A stretch of DNA of 64,000 nt, from contig NZ_JACOPE010000001.1 in NCBI RefSeq assembly GCF_014287355.1, positions 1,860,001 through 1,924,000 on the forward strand, in the 5' to 3' direction. The position numbers were made by a program, and so were the translations under genes. The number at the start of each line of letters is the position of its first letter. Position 1 is the first letter of the stretch. The notes beneath the pieces were generated by a model that did not search any database, was not told where the DNA came from, and worked only from the letters and a program-made list of their open reading frames with translations. Below are positions 18,730 through 25,897 of this stretch, in pieces. The DNA is from Ruminococcus hominis. GTDB lineage: Bacteria > Bacillota > Clostridia > Lachnospirales > Lachnospiraceae.

Positions 18730-18788
18730 ATTATAACATATTTATATGCTTTTTAAATCTTTTTTATACCTTTTAATACCTTTTCATG
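18730..18788 (-). promoter_or_regulatory. Promoter of the ATPase/nuclease operon with direct repeats
   Basis: A consensus TATAAT lies at 18730-18735 on the minus strand, with no good -35. Just upstream are two direct copies of AAAAGGTAT (18766-18774 and 18776-18784) at a 10-base period, one helical turn. They could be an operator replacing the -35. A GATACC/GGTATC hairpin lies further upstream near 18810-18825. Confidence 0.45.
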
Positions 18789-18925
18789 TAAAATTTGCTA
18801 ATATATCAGATACCCGGAGGTATCTTCGTATTATTGCTAGCTTTATATCCATAAGTTAACCTTCTAATTTGAGATGTAGGGCTTATCATTTACATTATGG
18901 ATAGTAGATAATATGGGGAAACTGG

Positions 18926-18959
18926 ATAAAAAGAAAAGCCATGGCTTGGTTGCCATGAC
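18926..18959 (-). terminator. Terminator of the 330-aa fibre gene
   Basis: Minus strand CATGGC/GCCATG stem with a 6-base loop, followed by CTTTTCTTTTTATCC. Confidence 0.7.
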
Positions 18960-18976
18960 CTTTCAAAGGAACCTAT

Positions 18977-19969
18977 TTAATTTCCATTGGATGTAATACC
19001 TGCCAAACGTAAAGTAACACTATAAGTTGCCTCATCTTCTGTGGCACTATTATTTACACAATCTGCATCTGTGCCTTCCATCCAAATGTAAGTTCTAAGC
19101 AGGATACCATTATATCCGACATTCTTTGCAATTGCTTCACTATTATTTTCTGTATATCCAGTCGGGAATACATAATCCTCATCATCCTTTATGACAGACC
19201 AATTTTTTCCGTTTTGATCGGAATAATGGGTATCATAGATATATGAATATGACACTGGAGTCAGCTTTGCTGCCTGATCTACAGTAGCAATACAGGTCAT
19301 TCCATTTTCTGCAGCAGCATCATTCCCTTTTCCAGTTTCTTCTGTAGGTGCATATACAACTCTCAATGTTTCCGTTCCAGTAGGAGTTTTTCCATCAGCG
19401 GCTAGTGGTTGAGTCGTAAGAGCAATTCGCATAGAATCCGGAATTGTGGTCGAGGATGCCATCTTCCCATTATCAATAGTAACGGTAATCGGTTTTCCTT
19501 CATTCGAATCCAAATATACATCTGCCAAACCTGTTTCTGTCATAGTATAAAGAATATATTCACTTTTAAGATATGCATAATGCGATTCACCACCAGCTTC
19601 ATATTCCCCAGGTTTTGCATCAGCCTTTGTATTGAACGTGGGCTGTGTATATGTTGTAACATTACCATGTGAATCCCATCCAAGACAAATATACCAATCC
19701 TTTAAATCACTTGTAGATGATGGAGTAATTTTTCCACCAAGTGTTGTTGCAGATAGGGACTGATTATTTCCACCCTGCTGTGCACCTTTGTCAGCTTCTG
19801 CAATCTGCAAAATGAAACCATTCGTAGTCGCACTGATTGTAGTCGTGTTTGCTGTTACGGAATTATTTGATACATACCATGCATATGTGGCTGAGGTTAA
19901 TGCAACACCAGATATTAAAACTGATGCAGCAGTTGCCACCAACTGCATTTTCATTTTCTTTATATTCAT
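18977..19969 (-). CDS. TasA-like secreted fibre protein (330 aa)
   Basis: The N-terminus is a SipW-type signal: basic MNIKKMKMQ, a hydrophobic core, then SATYAWYVSNNSVTAN, the TasA/camelysin cleavage signature. The mature protein of about 290 residues is acidic, Thr/Ser/Gly-rich and beta-rich. It ends in a conserved IWMEGTDADCVNN motif followed by a final VTLRLAG strand. TasA-like proteins polymerise into extracellular fibres; a major-subunit role is inferred. AGAGGTGATG is a good ribosome site. The gene follows the 297-aa protein gene after two hairpins, and a truncated paralogue lies at 16620-16782. Confidence 0.8.
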   Translation of the reverse strand: MNIKKMKMQLVATAASVLISGVALTSATYAWYVSNNSVTANTTTISATTNGFILQIAEADKGAQQGGNNQSLSATTLGGKITPSSTSDLKDWYICLGWDSHGNVTTYTQPTFNTKADAKPGEYEAGGESHYAYLKSEYILYTMTETGLADVYLDSNEGKPITVTIDNGKMASSTTIPDSMRIALTTQPLAADGKTPTGTETLRVVYAPTEETGKGNDAAAENGMTCIATVDQAAKLTPVSYSYIYDTHYSDQNGKNWSVIKDDEDYVFPTGYTENNSEAIAKNVGYNGILLRTYIWMEGTDADCVNNSATEDEATYSVTLRLAGITSNGN

Positions 19970-19994
19970 ACTCTTACATCACCTCTCTGCTTCT

Positions 19995-20060
19995 ACATAC
20001 CAAAAAGTAAAAATTACTTTTTGCTCTTTGGTATGTACCCCACGCCACAACCGTGGGGTA
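19995..20060 (-). other. Two hairpins between the fibre genes
   Basis: TACCCCAC/GTGGGGTA forms an 8-bp stem (20036-20060). ACATACCAAA/TTTGGTATGT with an inner AAAAAGTAA/TTACTTTTT arm forms a second (19995-20036), ending shortly before the ribosome site of the 330-aa gene. Neither has a T-run, so they look more like mRNA processing or stabilising structures than terminators. Confidence 0.55.
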
Positions 20061-20100
20061 TAAAATAAATTTTTAATTAGTATTCCTATTTTGGTAAGAA

Positions 20101-20979
20101 TTACTTAGAATATGTACCAGTAGAACCAGTAGATCCACCTGCTGCTGTATTGTCAGCAGTAAAGGATACTGTCAGACCATGTGCTGTCTGAAGCTGTGCA
20201 AGATTTTTAGTATATACATTTGTATCATCACCATCATAGTATACATACATATCAACTTTTACTTGGTTTGTAGTACCAACACCCTTAAATCCATCTGTCT
20301 TTAAGATGAATTTTCCATTTGCATCTTCCGTGATATTGGTAAGCTGTTTTACTCCTGTTCCGTTATAAACAATCCAATTGTCACCGCAGATAACTAACAC
20401 TCTCATAGCGTTAGTTAAATCTTTTTCTGTACTATCTACTGTCATCTTGACATCGCTAACACGAAGATTTTTCAGTTCAGTAGTACCTGTTTTTTCACCA
20501 ATGTAGAATGTCTGTTTAATTGCAAATTGAGACTGAACAGCAGCATCAGCAGTTCCTGTAACAGCAGTTCCTGTGATTCCATTTGCGTCTGCAGTACCTA
20601 CAATATCAAACAGAGTTTCTGTTTTCATTGTAGTAGCTCCTGCGTCAGACGCAAATGCAGACTGCATAACATATCCTTTTTCACCATCACCTGTAGTAAC
20701 AGCATTAGCAATTAAATCCACTTTTGCAGGATAAAGTGGTTTAGCATTTCCTTCATAAGAAGCTTCTGTACCAGAATTTTGTGATGTTACAGTTTTGTCA
20801 ATTACCATAAATGCAGCATTTGACTGTGCACTGATATTTGTGGTTGTACCTTTAACGGTATTATTACTTACAAACCAAGCATATGTACTTGATCCGAGCG
20901 CTACAGCGGCAACGCATACCATGGCAATGGCTGCAGCGAGCTGTTTTTTCAGCGCTTTTACATTTTTTGATTCATTCAT
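20101..20979 (-). CDS. TasA-like secreted fibre protein (292 aa)
   Basis: A SipW-type signal peptide (KALKKQLAAAIAMV core, then SSTYAWFVSNNTVKG) is followed by a mature domain of about 255 residues, low in aromatic and rich in Thr, Ala, Gly and Asp. A VKVDMYVYYDGDD strand near residue 250 is the counterpart of the IWMEGxD motif of the neighbouring family members. The C-terminus GGSTGSTGTYSK is a flexible tail. The start is the ATG at 20979, 7 bases after GGGAGG; an in-frame ATG five codons upstream lies before that site. It is preceded by a 290-nt leader with a structured RNA and lies downstream of the PilZ and anchor genes, so it is probably a major fibre subunit. Confidence 0.8.
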   Translation of the reverse strand: MNESKNVKALKKQLAAAIAMVCVAAVALGSSTYAWFVSNNTVKGTTTNISAQSNAAFMVIDKTVTSQNSGTEASYEGNAKPLYPAKVDLIANAVTTGDGEKGYVMQSAFASDAGATTMKTETLFDIVGTADANGITGTAVTGTADAAVQSQFAIKQTFYIGEKTGTTELKNLRVSDVKMTVDSTEKDLTNAMRVLVICGDNWIVYNGTGVKQLTNITEDANGKFILKTDGFKGVGTTNQVKVDMYVYYDGDDTNVYTKNLAQLQTAHGLTVSFTADNTAAGGSTGSTGTYSK

Positions 20980-21101
20980 ATTTTTTCCTCCCATTCGTAT
21001 TTTACAACAGAATATCCTCTCTTATTGAGATGTTGGATTCCATATATCTCCATCCGCATTTTTCTAAAATAGCTTTTGTATCATCAATAATTTTCTACTC
21101 T

Positions 21102-21188
21102 CCTGTTATCAAATCGTACTCTCACCGGGCCCGGTGGAAAGAGTTTCTCCGTCACCTTTTTCCGGTGAGGATCCCATCTCATAACAGG
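21102..21188 (-). promoter_or_regulatory. Structured RNA leader before the fibre genes, class unknown
   Basis: Within the 290-nt gap the minus strand shows nested helices: P1 CCTGTTAT/ATAACAGG (21181-21188 with 21102-21109), P2 CTCACCGG/CCGGTGAG (21162-21169 with 21121-21128), P3 GGTG/CACC (21153-21156 with 21133-21136) and an apical GAG/CTC. The P2 arm also belongs to the local palindrome CACCGGGCCCGGTG (21123-21136), so two exclusive folds are possible. I compared it with c-di-GMP-I, c-di-GMP-II, purine, lysine, glycine and TPP aptamer landmarks and found no match. Confidence 0.55.
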
Positions 21189-21285
21189 TATGTATTTTTA
21201 TCCTTTTTATTCCGTTGTACTTTTCGTCATGTTATGAATTTTATTTATATAAGCAGTTGTTGTGGCACTGTTTATACCTAAGTTA

Positions 21286-22299
21286 TCATTTGTTTCTCCG
21301 ATTCTCCCAAGTGATGTCACGATCTGAATAGTAACTGTCGTTCGGAGCTTCATTTCCTGCTGCATTAATTGGCTTGTCTCCGCTCAATGTATCTTTAATA
21401 TCTTTTACAAATTTCCATACCAGACTTGTGTTGTCGTCTATATCTGAATCTATATGCATGCTAAATTGCACGCTTCCACCGATAATGGAATCTACACATT
21501 CGGGATCATCACCTTCCATCCAGATAACAATGGTGTATCTGTCTACATTTCCTACCAGAAAATTTTCTTCATGATAGCTGCAGACAACATCCTCTGATTT
21601 GAAGTTCACGCAACCTTTTTCTGCTGAACCATCTTTTGCAGGTTCAGCATATACGACGCGTTTTCCATTTCTCCACACTGCAACACGCACTGCTTCTTCA
21701 GCGCCTTTTGCACATGAATCTAATGTAATTTTTGCGATGTATCCTAAATCCTCTTTTCCTGCATTTCTTACATAATATGTATAAGCCATGTAGTTTTTTC
21801 CGTTATGACTTCCGGATTCTCCATCTAAGTTGTCTGGAATATCGTCTATCGAAATATTTGTTGCATCTTTTACTGAACTGGCTGTAAGTCTTGCAGTTGC
21901 ATCGTTGAATTCTCCGGTCTCGGAAATGCTGATTCCTCTTCGATATAATTCCAAACGGTTCAAGTTGATGGTGAAGTTTCCCATCTTTTCCTGTGAAAAT
22001 GCAATAATGAACAGGACAGCTACTATGAGCAGCATTCCCATCAATACTAAGTTGAGCTTGTCCATTCTCAGAAGTGCGGCGCCGATTCTCTTTGGTTTTC
22101 TGTGTGGCACGTACATGCTGACGATTGTTTCCGGATCAATGTCTTCTCCTGATTTTTCCAGCATTTCTTCTAATTCTTGAATACGGACAATCTGATCGTT
22201 TGCTTTTTTTCTTTTTTTCTTGTTCTTTTGTTTTTTGTTTTTCTTTTCTATCTTTTCGATATTATCGGTATTGTCGTTTTTATCTTTTTTCCACTTCAT
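21286..22299 (-). CDS. Membrane-anchored TasA-like protein with long charged tail (337 aa)
   Basis: Residues 1-80 are cytoplasmic and extremely charged (long Lys/Asn runs, then RIQELEEMLEKSGEDIDPETIV). One membrane segment (about 82-104, LVLMGMLLIVAVLFIIAF) is followed by an extracellular domain. That domain carries the same VIWMEGDDPECVDS motif as the secreted fibre proteins, but there is no YAWFVSN cleavage signature, so it should remain in the membrane. A role as base or assembly platform of the fibre is inferred. It lies 10 bases after the PilZ gene in the same transcript and just before the structured RNA leader. Confidence 0.7.
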   Translation of the reverse strand: MKWKKDKNDNTDNIEKIEKKNKKQKNKKKRKKANDQIVRIQELEEMLEKSGEDIDPETIVSMYVPHRKPKRIGAALLRMDKLNLVLMGMLLIVAVLFIIAFSQEKMGNFTINLNRLELYRRGISISETGEFNDATARLTASSVKDATNISIDDIPDNLDGESGSHNGKNYMAYTYYVRNAGKEDLGYIAKITLDSCAKGAEEAVRVAVWRNGKRVVYAEPAKDGSAEKGCVNFKSEDVVCSYHEENFLVGNVDRYTIVIWMEGDDPECVDSIIGGSVQFSMHIDSDIDDNTSLVWKFVKDIKDTLSGDKPINAAGNEAPNDSYYSDRDITWENRRNK

Positions 22300-22309
22300 T
22301 CTACGCTAC

Positions 22310-22990
22310 TCACAGCTTATATCTTTTCTTTACATAAGCTACATATTCTTGCATTTTTACTTTTTCATCTGTATTTGCAAATCTTAACTGAATACCTGTA
22401 ACAAAGCGGAATGGTCCGCCTTTTGGCATCTCTCTCTCCCAGCAGATAACGCCAACGACTTCTCTTGATGGCATCCCTTCGGAAGCATTTCCCAAACGGG
22501 GAAGTGTAAAAATACAGGTTTCTCCGACTTCAAACCAGCGATTCATATAGACCGCAAGACCATTGTTTGAAATATCCATCGTCTCGCCGGATTCTTGTTC
22601 TATCTCACCTTGTGAGTTTAATTCCCAGGTGTCTTGCATGAATTTGACCGGAAGCTCAACTTTCATACGAACATCGATACGTTTTATGAATTGTCGGTTT
22701 TCAGTTACTCTTCGAATCTTCCAATAACGACGGATTCCTTCTTTTATTACATCGTCAACGTAACCTGCAATGATGCGGGTTTCTTCTCCTTCTTCGTAGC
22801 GGAATAAGAATTTTTGACTTTCATCTGCCTGTAGTGGCTTTCCATCTAACATTGGAATCGATACAAGAAATGCTGATTCGTCGAGTTCTTTATTAAATGT
22901 ACTTAGCATATTGAATACCGGCTCCTGACCTACTGCTGCATCTTTTGCAAGCTGCATCTTCGTCCCGCGCTTGATATCTAATGTTCCCAT
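22310..22990 (-). CDS. PilZ-domain protein, putative c-di-GMP receptor (226 aa)
   Basis: Two-domain layout of YcgR-like proteins. An N-terminal beta domain (residues 1-100, with KFLFRYEEGEETRIIAGYVDDV) is followed by a C-terminal PilZ domain from about residue 102. The PilZ c-di-GMP contacts are recognisable as a basic QFIKRIDVRMK segment (K/R preceding the barrel) and the D-x-S-x-x-G element in TMDISNNGLAVYM, then VGETCIFTLPRLG. No membrane segment. First gene of an operon with the membrane-anchored TasA-like protein and, further on, the fibre subunits. c-di-GMP control of surface fibres is the natural inference. The first Arg of the RxxxR motif is not ideal, so binding needs proof. Confidence 0.78.
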   Translation of the reverse strand: MGTLDIKRGTKMQLAKDAAVGQEPVFNMLSTFNKELDESAFLVSIPMLDGKPLQADESQKFLFRYEEGEETRIIAGYVDDVIKEGIRRYWKIRRVTENRQFIKRIDVRMKVELPVKFMQDTWELNSQGEIEQESGETMDISNNGLAVYMNRWFEVGETCIFTLPRLGNASEGMPSREVVGVICWEREMPKGGPFRFVTGIQLRFANTDEKVKMQEYVAYVKKRYKL

Positions 22991-23042
22991 TCTATGTTTT
23001 GTCTCCTCTGGTTCTGTCTTGAATTATATTTTTTCATTTAGT

Positions 23043-23071
23043 ATCTTACCATATGAATTGTGAGAAGTCTA
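23043..23071 (-). promoter_or_regulatory. Promoter of the PilZ/fibre operon
   Basis: Minus strand TAGACT (23066-23071), 17-base spacer, TAAGAT (23043-23048) with extended TG. It shares TATGGTAAGATA with the promoter at 9585. Two direct GTGAAC copies 11 bases apart lie just upstream (near 23079-23095). Confidence 0.5.
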
Positions 23072-23100
23072 TCATTTGTTCACAGAGTGTTCACTATTTT

Positions 23101-23715
23101 TTACATCTTTTTCCAGCTTTTAAGCTTCCATATTGCATATCCGATAATCAGTGCATGGTCAAACGCCAGTCCGTCATTTTCCAGAATTCTCAGTTCTGAC
23201 TCTGGAATCCATTTTTTCTTTTCTTCGTGAAGAACCGCTTTTAGTTCTTCTTTGTCTGACTGTAATTTCAGCACCCAGTTTTTGTTTTCATTCTGCTTCA
23301 TCGATACTGCAAACCATTTTGCATCACTGGCATCATCTCCTGCTTTGATGGTATATTTTTCTGCATCTATCAGTGCTATATAGCTTGCGGATATTACTCG
23401 GTAACGAGGGTCTCTGTCGACTGTGCTTGTAGTTCGAAGCTGCTCTAAGAATTCGCAATCCACGCCTGTCTCTTCCAGTAATTCTCTCCGCGCGGCCTCC
23501 TCGATTGTTTCATCGATGCCGACAAAACCTCCCGGAAGAGCAAATGCATTTTTATAAGGATGTTTTCCTCTCTTAACCAGCAAAAGCTTTAATTCTCCTG
23601 AGTCAATATTTTCCATATTACATGTTGAAAAAATTACGATATCTGCTGCCACTGAAGGTTTTTGATACTTCGATGCGTCGTATTTCTTTAAAAATTCCTT
23701 TTCTGTTTCTTCCAT
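23101..23715 (-). CDS. NUDIX hydrolase (204 aa)
   Basis: A complete Nudix box (G-x5-E-x7-REUxEExGU) is present at residues 63-85: GGFVGIDE, then AARRELLEETGV. The N-terminal strand DIVIFSTC and VKRGKHPYKNAFALPGG fit ADP-ribose/nucleoside-diphosphate pyrophosphatase-like Nudix proteins. The C-terminal 50 residues (ILENDGLAFDHALIIGYAIWKLK) resemble the tail of NrtR-type Nudix proteins but lack a winged helix, so this is likely an enzyme. Substrate not determinable. It is separate from the PilZ operon, whose promoter starts after its stop. Confidence 0.85.
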   Translation of the reverse strand: MEETEKEFLKKYDASKYQKPSVAADIVIFSTCNMENIDSGELKLLLVKRGKHPYKNAFALPGGFVGIDETIEEAARRELLEETGVDCEFLEQLRTTSTVDRDPRYRVISASYIALIDAEKYTIKAGDDASDAKWFAVSMKQNENKNWVLKLQSDKEELKAVLHEEKKKWIPESELRILENDGLAFDHALIIGYAIWKLKSWKKM

Positions 23716-23800
23716 ATATATACCGCCTCTTTCTGATTATTTTTGATGGTATTTACCAATCACATCTTTTCTATACTGTAACACAAATATTTTGTTATGT

Positions 23801-24265
23801 TCAATGCTGGATTTTTAAATACCACGAAACAATCTCATTTCCCCAAAAAGCAGCTATCGACAGCCCTATTGCTAGGAATGGTCCGAAGGCGAACTGATCT
23901 TTCCTATCTCGTTTTCTGTTTTTTAGCATAATAATCCCGTAAACGCTTCCTGCTATGATTGCCAGGTTCATTGCACATAGAATGGAGCTCGTACCTAAAA
24001 AGAAGCCTGATGCGGCCATTAGTTTGATGTCTCCGCCGCCGAAGCTCCCTGGAATCAGTAAGGTCAGCAATAGCATTGGGCCGGACACAACCAACATGCC
24101 GATTAATCTATCCAGCATTCTGTATTCTGGTATGAGAAGCATTTGCACAAATGCAAGGGAAAAGATGATGATATGAAATTTGTTGTGGATTATTCGGGTT
24201 TTATAATCCTGCCAGGCTACGCATAGCAAGATTATTACATAGATTACATTTATTATAGTGCTCAT
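23801..24265 (-). CDS. Prepilin peptidase-like A24 aspartic protease (154 aa)
   Basis: A short, single-domain A24 peptidase of the CpaA/TadV type with five to six membrane segments. The two catalytic aspartates are in WQDYKTR (Asp20) and FGGGDIKLMA (Asp79, the GxGD motif). It lacks the N-terminal methylase domain of PilD. Such enzymes process type IV or Tad/Flp prepilins, but no prepilin or Tad gene is present in this window, so its substrates lie elsewhere. GGAGAG lies a few bases before the ATG. The repeat cluster at 24285 lies directly upstream of its start, between it and the RAYT gene. Confidence 0.85.
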   Translation of the reverse strand: MSTIINVIYVIILLCVAWQDYKTRIIHNKFHIIIFSLAFVQMLLIPEYRMLDRLIGMLVVSGPMLLLTLLIPGSFGGGDIKLMAASGFFLGTSSILCAMNLAIIAGSVYGIIMLKNRKRDRKDQFAFGPFLAIGLSIAAFWGNEIVSWYLKIQH

Positions 24266-24284
24266 ATTATACTCTCCGGGGGGT

Positions 24285-24404
24285 GCCAGTGGGGACGGGG
24301 CTTCTGGCTTTTTTGGTGCCGTTGGGGTGCCGTTGGGGACGGGGTTTCTGGCTTTTTTGGAGTGCCGTTAGGAAGAGCCACTAAACCCCGTCCCTAAATG
24401 GTCC
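24285..24404. repeat. Cluster of GGGGACGGGG repeats next to the RAYT gene
   Basis: Two direct copies (GTGCCAGTGGGGACGGGGC..., GTGCCGTTGGGGACGGGGT...) with TTCTGGCTTTTTTGG tails, an extra GTGCCGTT fragment, and one inverted copy ending in CCCCGTCCCTAAATGGTCC. The inverted copy overlaps the end of the RAYT reading frame, supplying its last codons and stop. Confidence 0.85.
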
Positions 24405-25158
24405 TTTCTCGTATTGCATTATTTATTGCAGTTCTGGAAATTCCCGTCAAACGACTGAGCTGACGTATGGAAATGCCTGAATAATGTAACTTTTGTAAGT
24501 ATTGATTTCGCAGGGTTCGATCAAGATGTTGAAAATCAGATGCGGATTCGCAAGACGTTTTCTTATGAATTATTTTCAATGCTTCCGTGTCAGAAAGCCG
24601 TGATAAAGAATTATATTCCATGCATTTTTCATCAGAAATATATTGTAAATATTCTATGCATTTTTCATTACTTTGAAATAAATTTATCGCTTTGTCTATA
24701 TCTACAAACGAAGATTGTGAGATTGCATAATCGTAATAACTGCTCCACCTATAAGTTCCGACAGCAGTTTCCAGTCCCGCGTGAAGCGGATTTTGATGAA
24801 TATAGCGGAATACAGTCCGAAAATATCCTTCATCGTTTATCGGTTCGCTTTTATACCTGTCTTGAAACAAATATCCGATGCGTTTATATTTTCGATTGTA
24901 CCATTTAACAAATTTCACCTCTATCCTTTTCATGATTGTTCCTAAATCGGTGGTTGTTTGTTCCATTAATAAGTGAACATGATTGTCCATCAAACAATAT
25001 GCATACAATTTGAATTCACATACTTCTTTGTATTTTTTTAATATACGGATAAATTGCAAATAATCCTCATTTTCTTCAAAAATGATTTGCTTGTTGACAC
25101 CTCGCAAAATGACGTGGTAAATGCCAAATCTACTTTTTTCTCTTGGTTTTCTCGGCAT
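24394..25158 (-). CDS. REP-associated tyrosine transposase (RAYT, Y1/HUH family, 254 aa)
   Basis: The HUH motif is clear as NHVHLLME (His60, His62). A candidate catalytic tyrosine is Tyr87 in FVKWYNRKY, followed by the family-typical GYLFQDRYKSEPI and VFRYIHQNPLHAGL. The N-terminal PRKPREKSRFGIYHVILRG is standard for the Y1_Tnp/RAYT group. A C-terminal helix-turn-helix (SGISIRQLSRLTGISRTAINNAI, split here by reading position) occupies about residues 228-250. RAYT proteins nick and move short palindromic REP elements in gammaproteobacteria. Here the gene is surrounded by GGGGACGGGG palindromes, and its stop codon (ACC ATT TAG) is part of one. Intact frame; activity inferred. Confidence 0.88.
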   Translation of the reverse strand: MPRKPREKSRFGIYHVILRGVNKQIIFEENEDYLQFIRILKKYKEVCEFKLYAYCLMDNHVHLLMEQTTTDLGTIMKRIEVKFVKWYNRKYKRIGYLFQDRYKSEPINDEGYFRTVFRYIHQNPLHAGLETAVGTYRWSSYYDYAISQSSFVDIDKAINLFQSNEKCIEYLQYISDEKCMEYNSLSRLSDTEALKIIHKKTSCESASDFQHLDRTLRNQYLQKLHYSGISIRQLSRLTGISRTAINNAIRERTI

Positions 25159-25312
25159 AAGTTTTCCTTTCTTTATTATATTGTTCTACTTTTTGGAATT
25201 TTTTGATTTTTGTTAATAGAATCGTTTTGAATAAAAATTTGACTTTTGATTTTAGAATAATCTATGATTTTAACTCGGAAGACTTTTCTTAAGTAGATAT
25301 AAAATATCATAA

Positions 25313-25361
25313 AGAGAAAGATTTTACAACCGCTTCTGTAAAATCTTTCTCTTTTTTCTTT
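25313..25361. terminator. Strong bidirectional terminator
   Basis: AGAAAGATTTTACA pairs with TGTAAAATCTTTCT, followed on the plus strand by CTTTTTTCTTTT and on the minus strand by CTTTATG. It closes the feo/Fur-like transcript and isolates the RAYT gene. Confidence 0.8.
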
Positions 25362-25385
25362 TATTCTATGGAAATGTTATGTTAT

Positions 25386-25450
25386 GTGCCATTAAACTCC
25401 GTCCCTAATTGGTCCTGACGAGCCACTAAACTCCGTCTCTAATTGGTCGC
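25386..25450. repeat. Two GGGGACGGGG-type repeats at the end of the Fur-like gene
   Basis: Two direct, slightly degenerate copies (AGTTTAGTGGC and AGTTTAATGGC cores, reading GGGACGGAG or AGACGGAG on the minus strand). The first supplies the ACC AAT TAG end of the Fur-like frame. Confidence 0.75.
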
Positions 25451-25690
25451 TCCTACCAGATAAATGTTTTTCCTCGTGATTGCACCAATCTCTTCTAATG
25501 AGTTTACCATTCGATAAACTGTTGCCATTCCGATTCCTGGATCTAATTTAGAAGCTTTGTAATGGATTTCCTTGCATGAAGAGCAGTCGCCCTCCAAGAT
25601 AGTATCAAGAATTGCCAGTCTCTGTTTTGTTATACGGCATCCATGTGCTCTCAACTGCTGAATTATTTCTTCTCTATCCATATCTGACAA
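25439..25690 (-). CDS. Short Fur-family DNA-binding protein lacking the dimer domain (83 aa)
   Basis: Residues 5-75 are a Fur-type winged helix: LRAHGCRITKQRLAILDTIL, then SCKEIHYKASKLDPGIGMATVYRMVNSLEEIGAI. The C-terminal dimerisation/metal domain of about 60 residues found in Fur, Zur and PerR is absent. The frame ends NIYLVGATN, and the last codons and the stop lie inside a GGGACGG repeat. Either the repeat insertion truncated the gene, or this is one of the short Fur-like proteins that follow feoB in some clostridia. It is the last gene of the feo operon, downstream of feoB. Retained DNA binding without metal sensing is possible. Confidence 0.7.
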   Translation of the reverse strand: MSDMDREEIIQQLRAHGCRITKQRLAILDTILEGDCSSCKEIHYKASKLDPGIGMATVYRMVNSLEEIGAITRKNIYLVGATN

Positions 25691-25761
25691 TCCCTTCTTT
25701 TTTTATTTGCATATTTGTTTTCTTATTAGTTTCGTGTCTATTTGGCATGTTTAAAACTCTG

Positions 25762-25897
25762 AAGAGCCACTAAATTTCAAGAAGCCACTCCGTCCTAAAG
25801 AGCCACCCAATGGCCACATGAAGAGCCAGAAAACTCCGTCCCCGATAGCCACCAGATAGCCACTAAACCCCGTCCCTAAATGGTTCCCTAAATGGTT
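25762..25897. repeat. Decayed repeat cluster after feoB
   Basis: Several fragments of the repeat family in one orientation: AGCCACTAAATTT, AGCCACTCCGTCC, GCCAGAAAACTCCGTCCCC, GCCACTAAACCCCGTCCC, and two TAAATGGTTCC ends. The last one supplies the feoB stop (ACC ATT TAG). Confidence 0.7.

Noticed and set aside
21102..21188. c-di-GMP riboswitch
   Set aside because: Tempting because of the PilZ gene, but the GGGCAAACC/GACGCAAAGCC elements of class I and the class II core are absent, so it is listed as unassigned.
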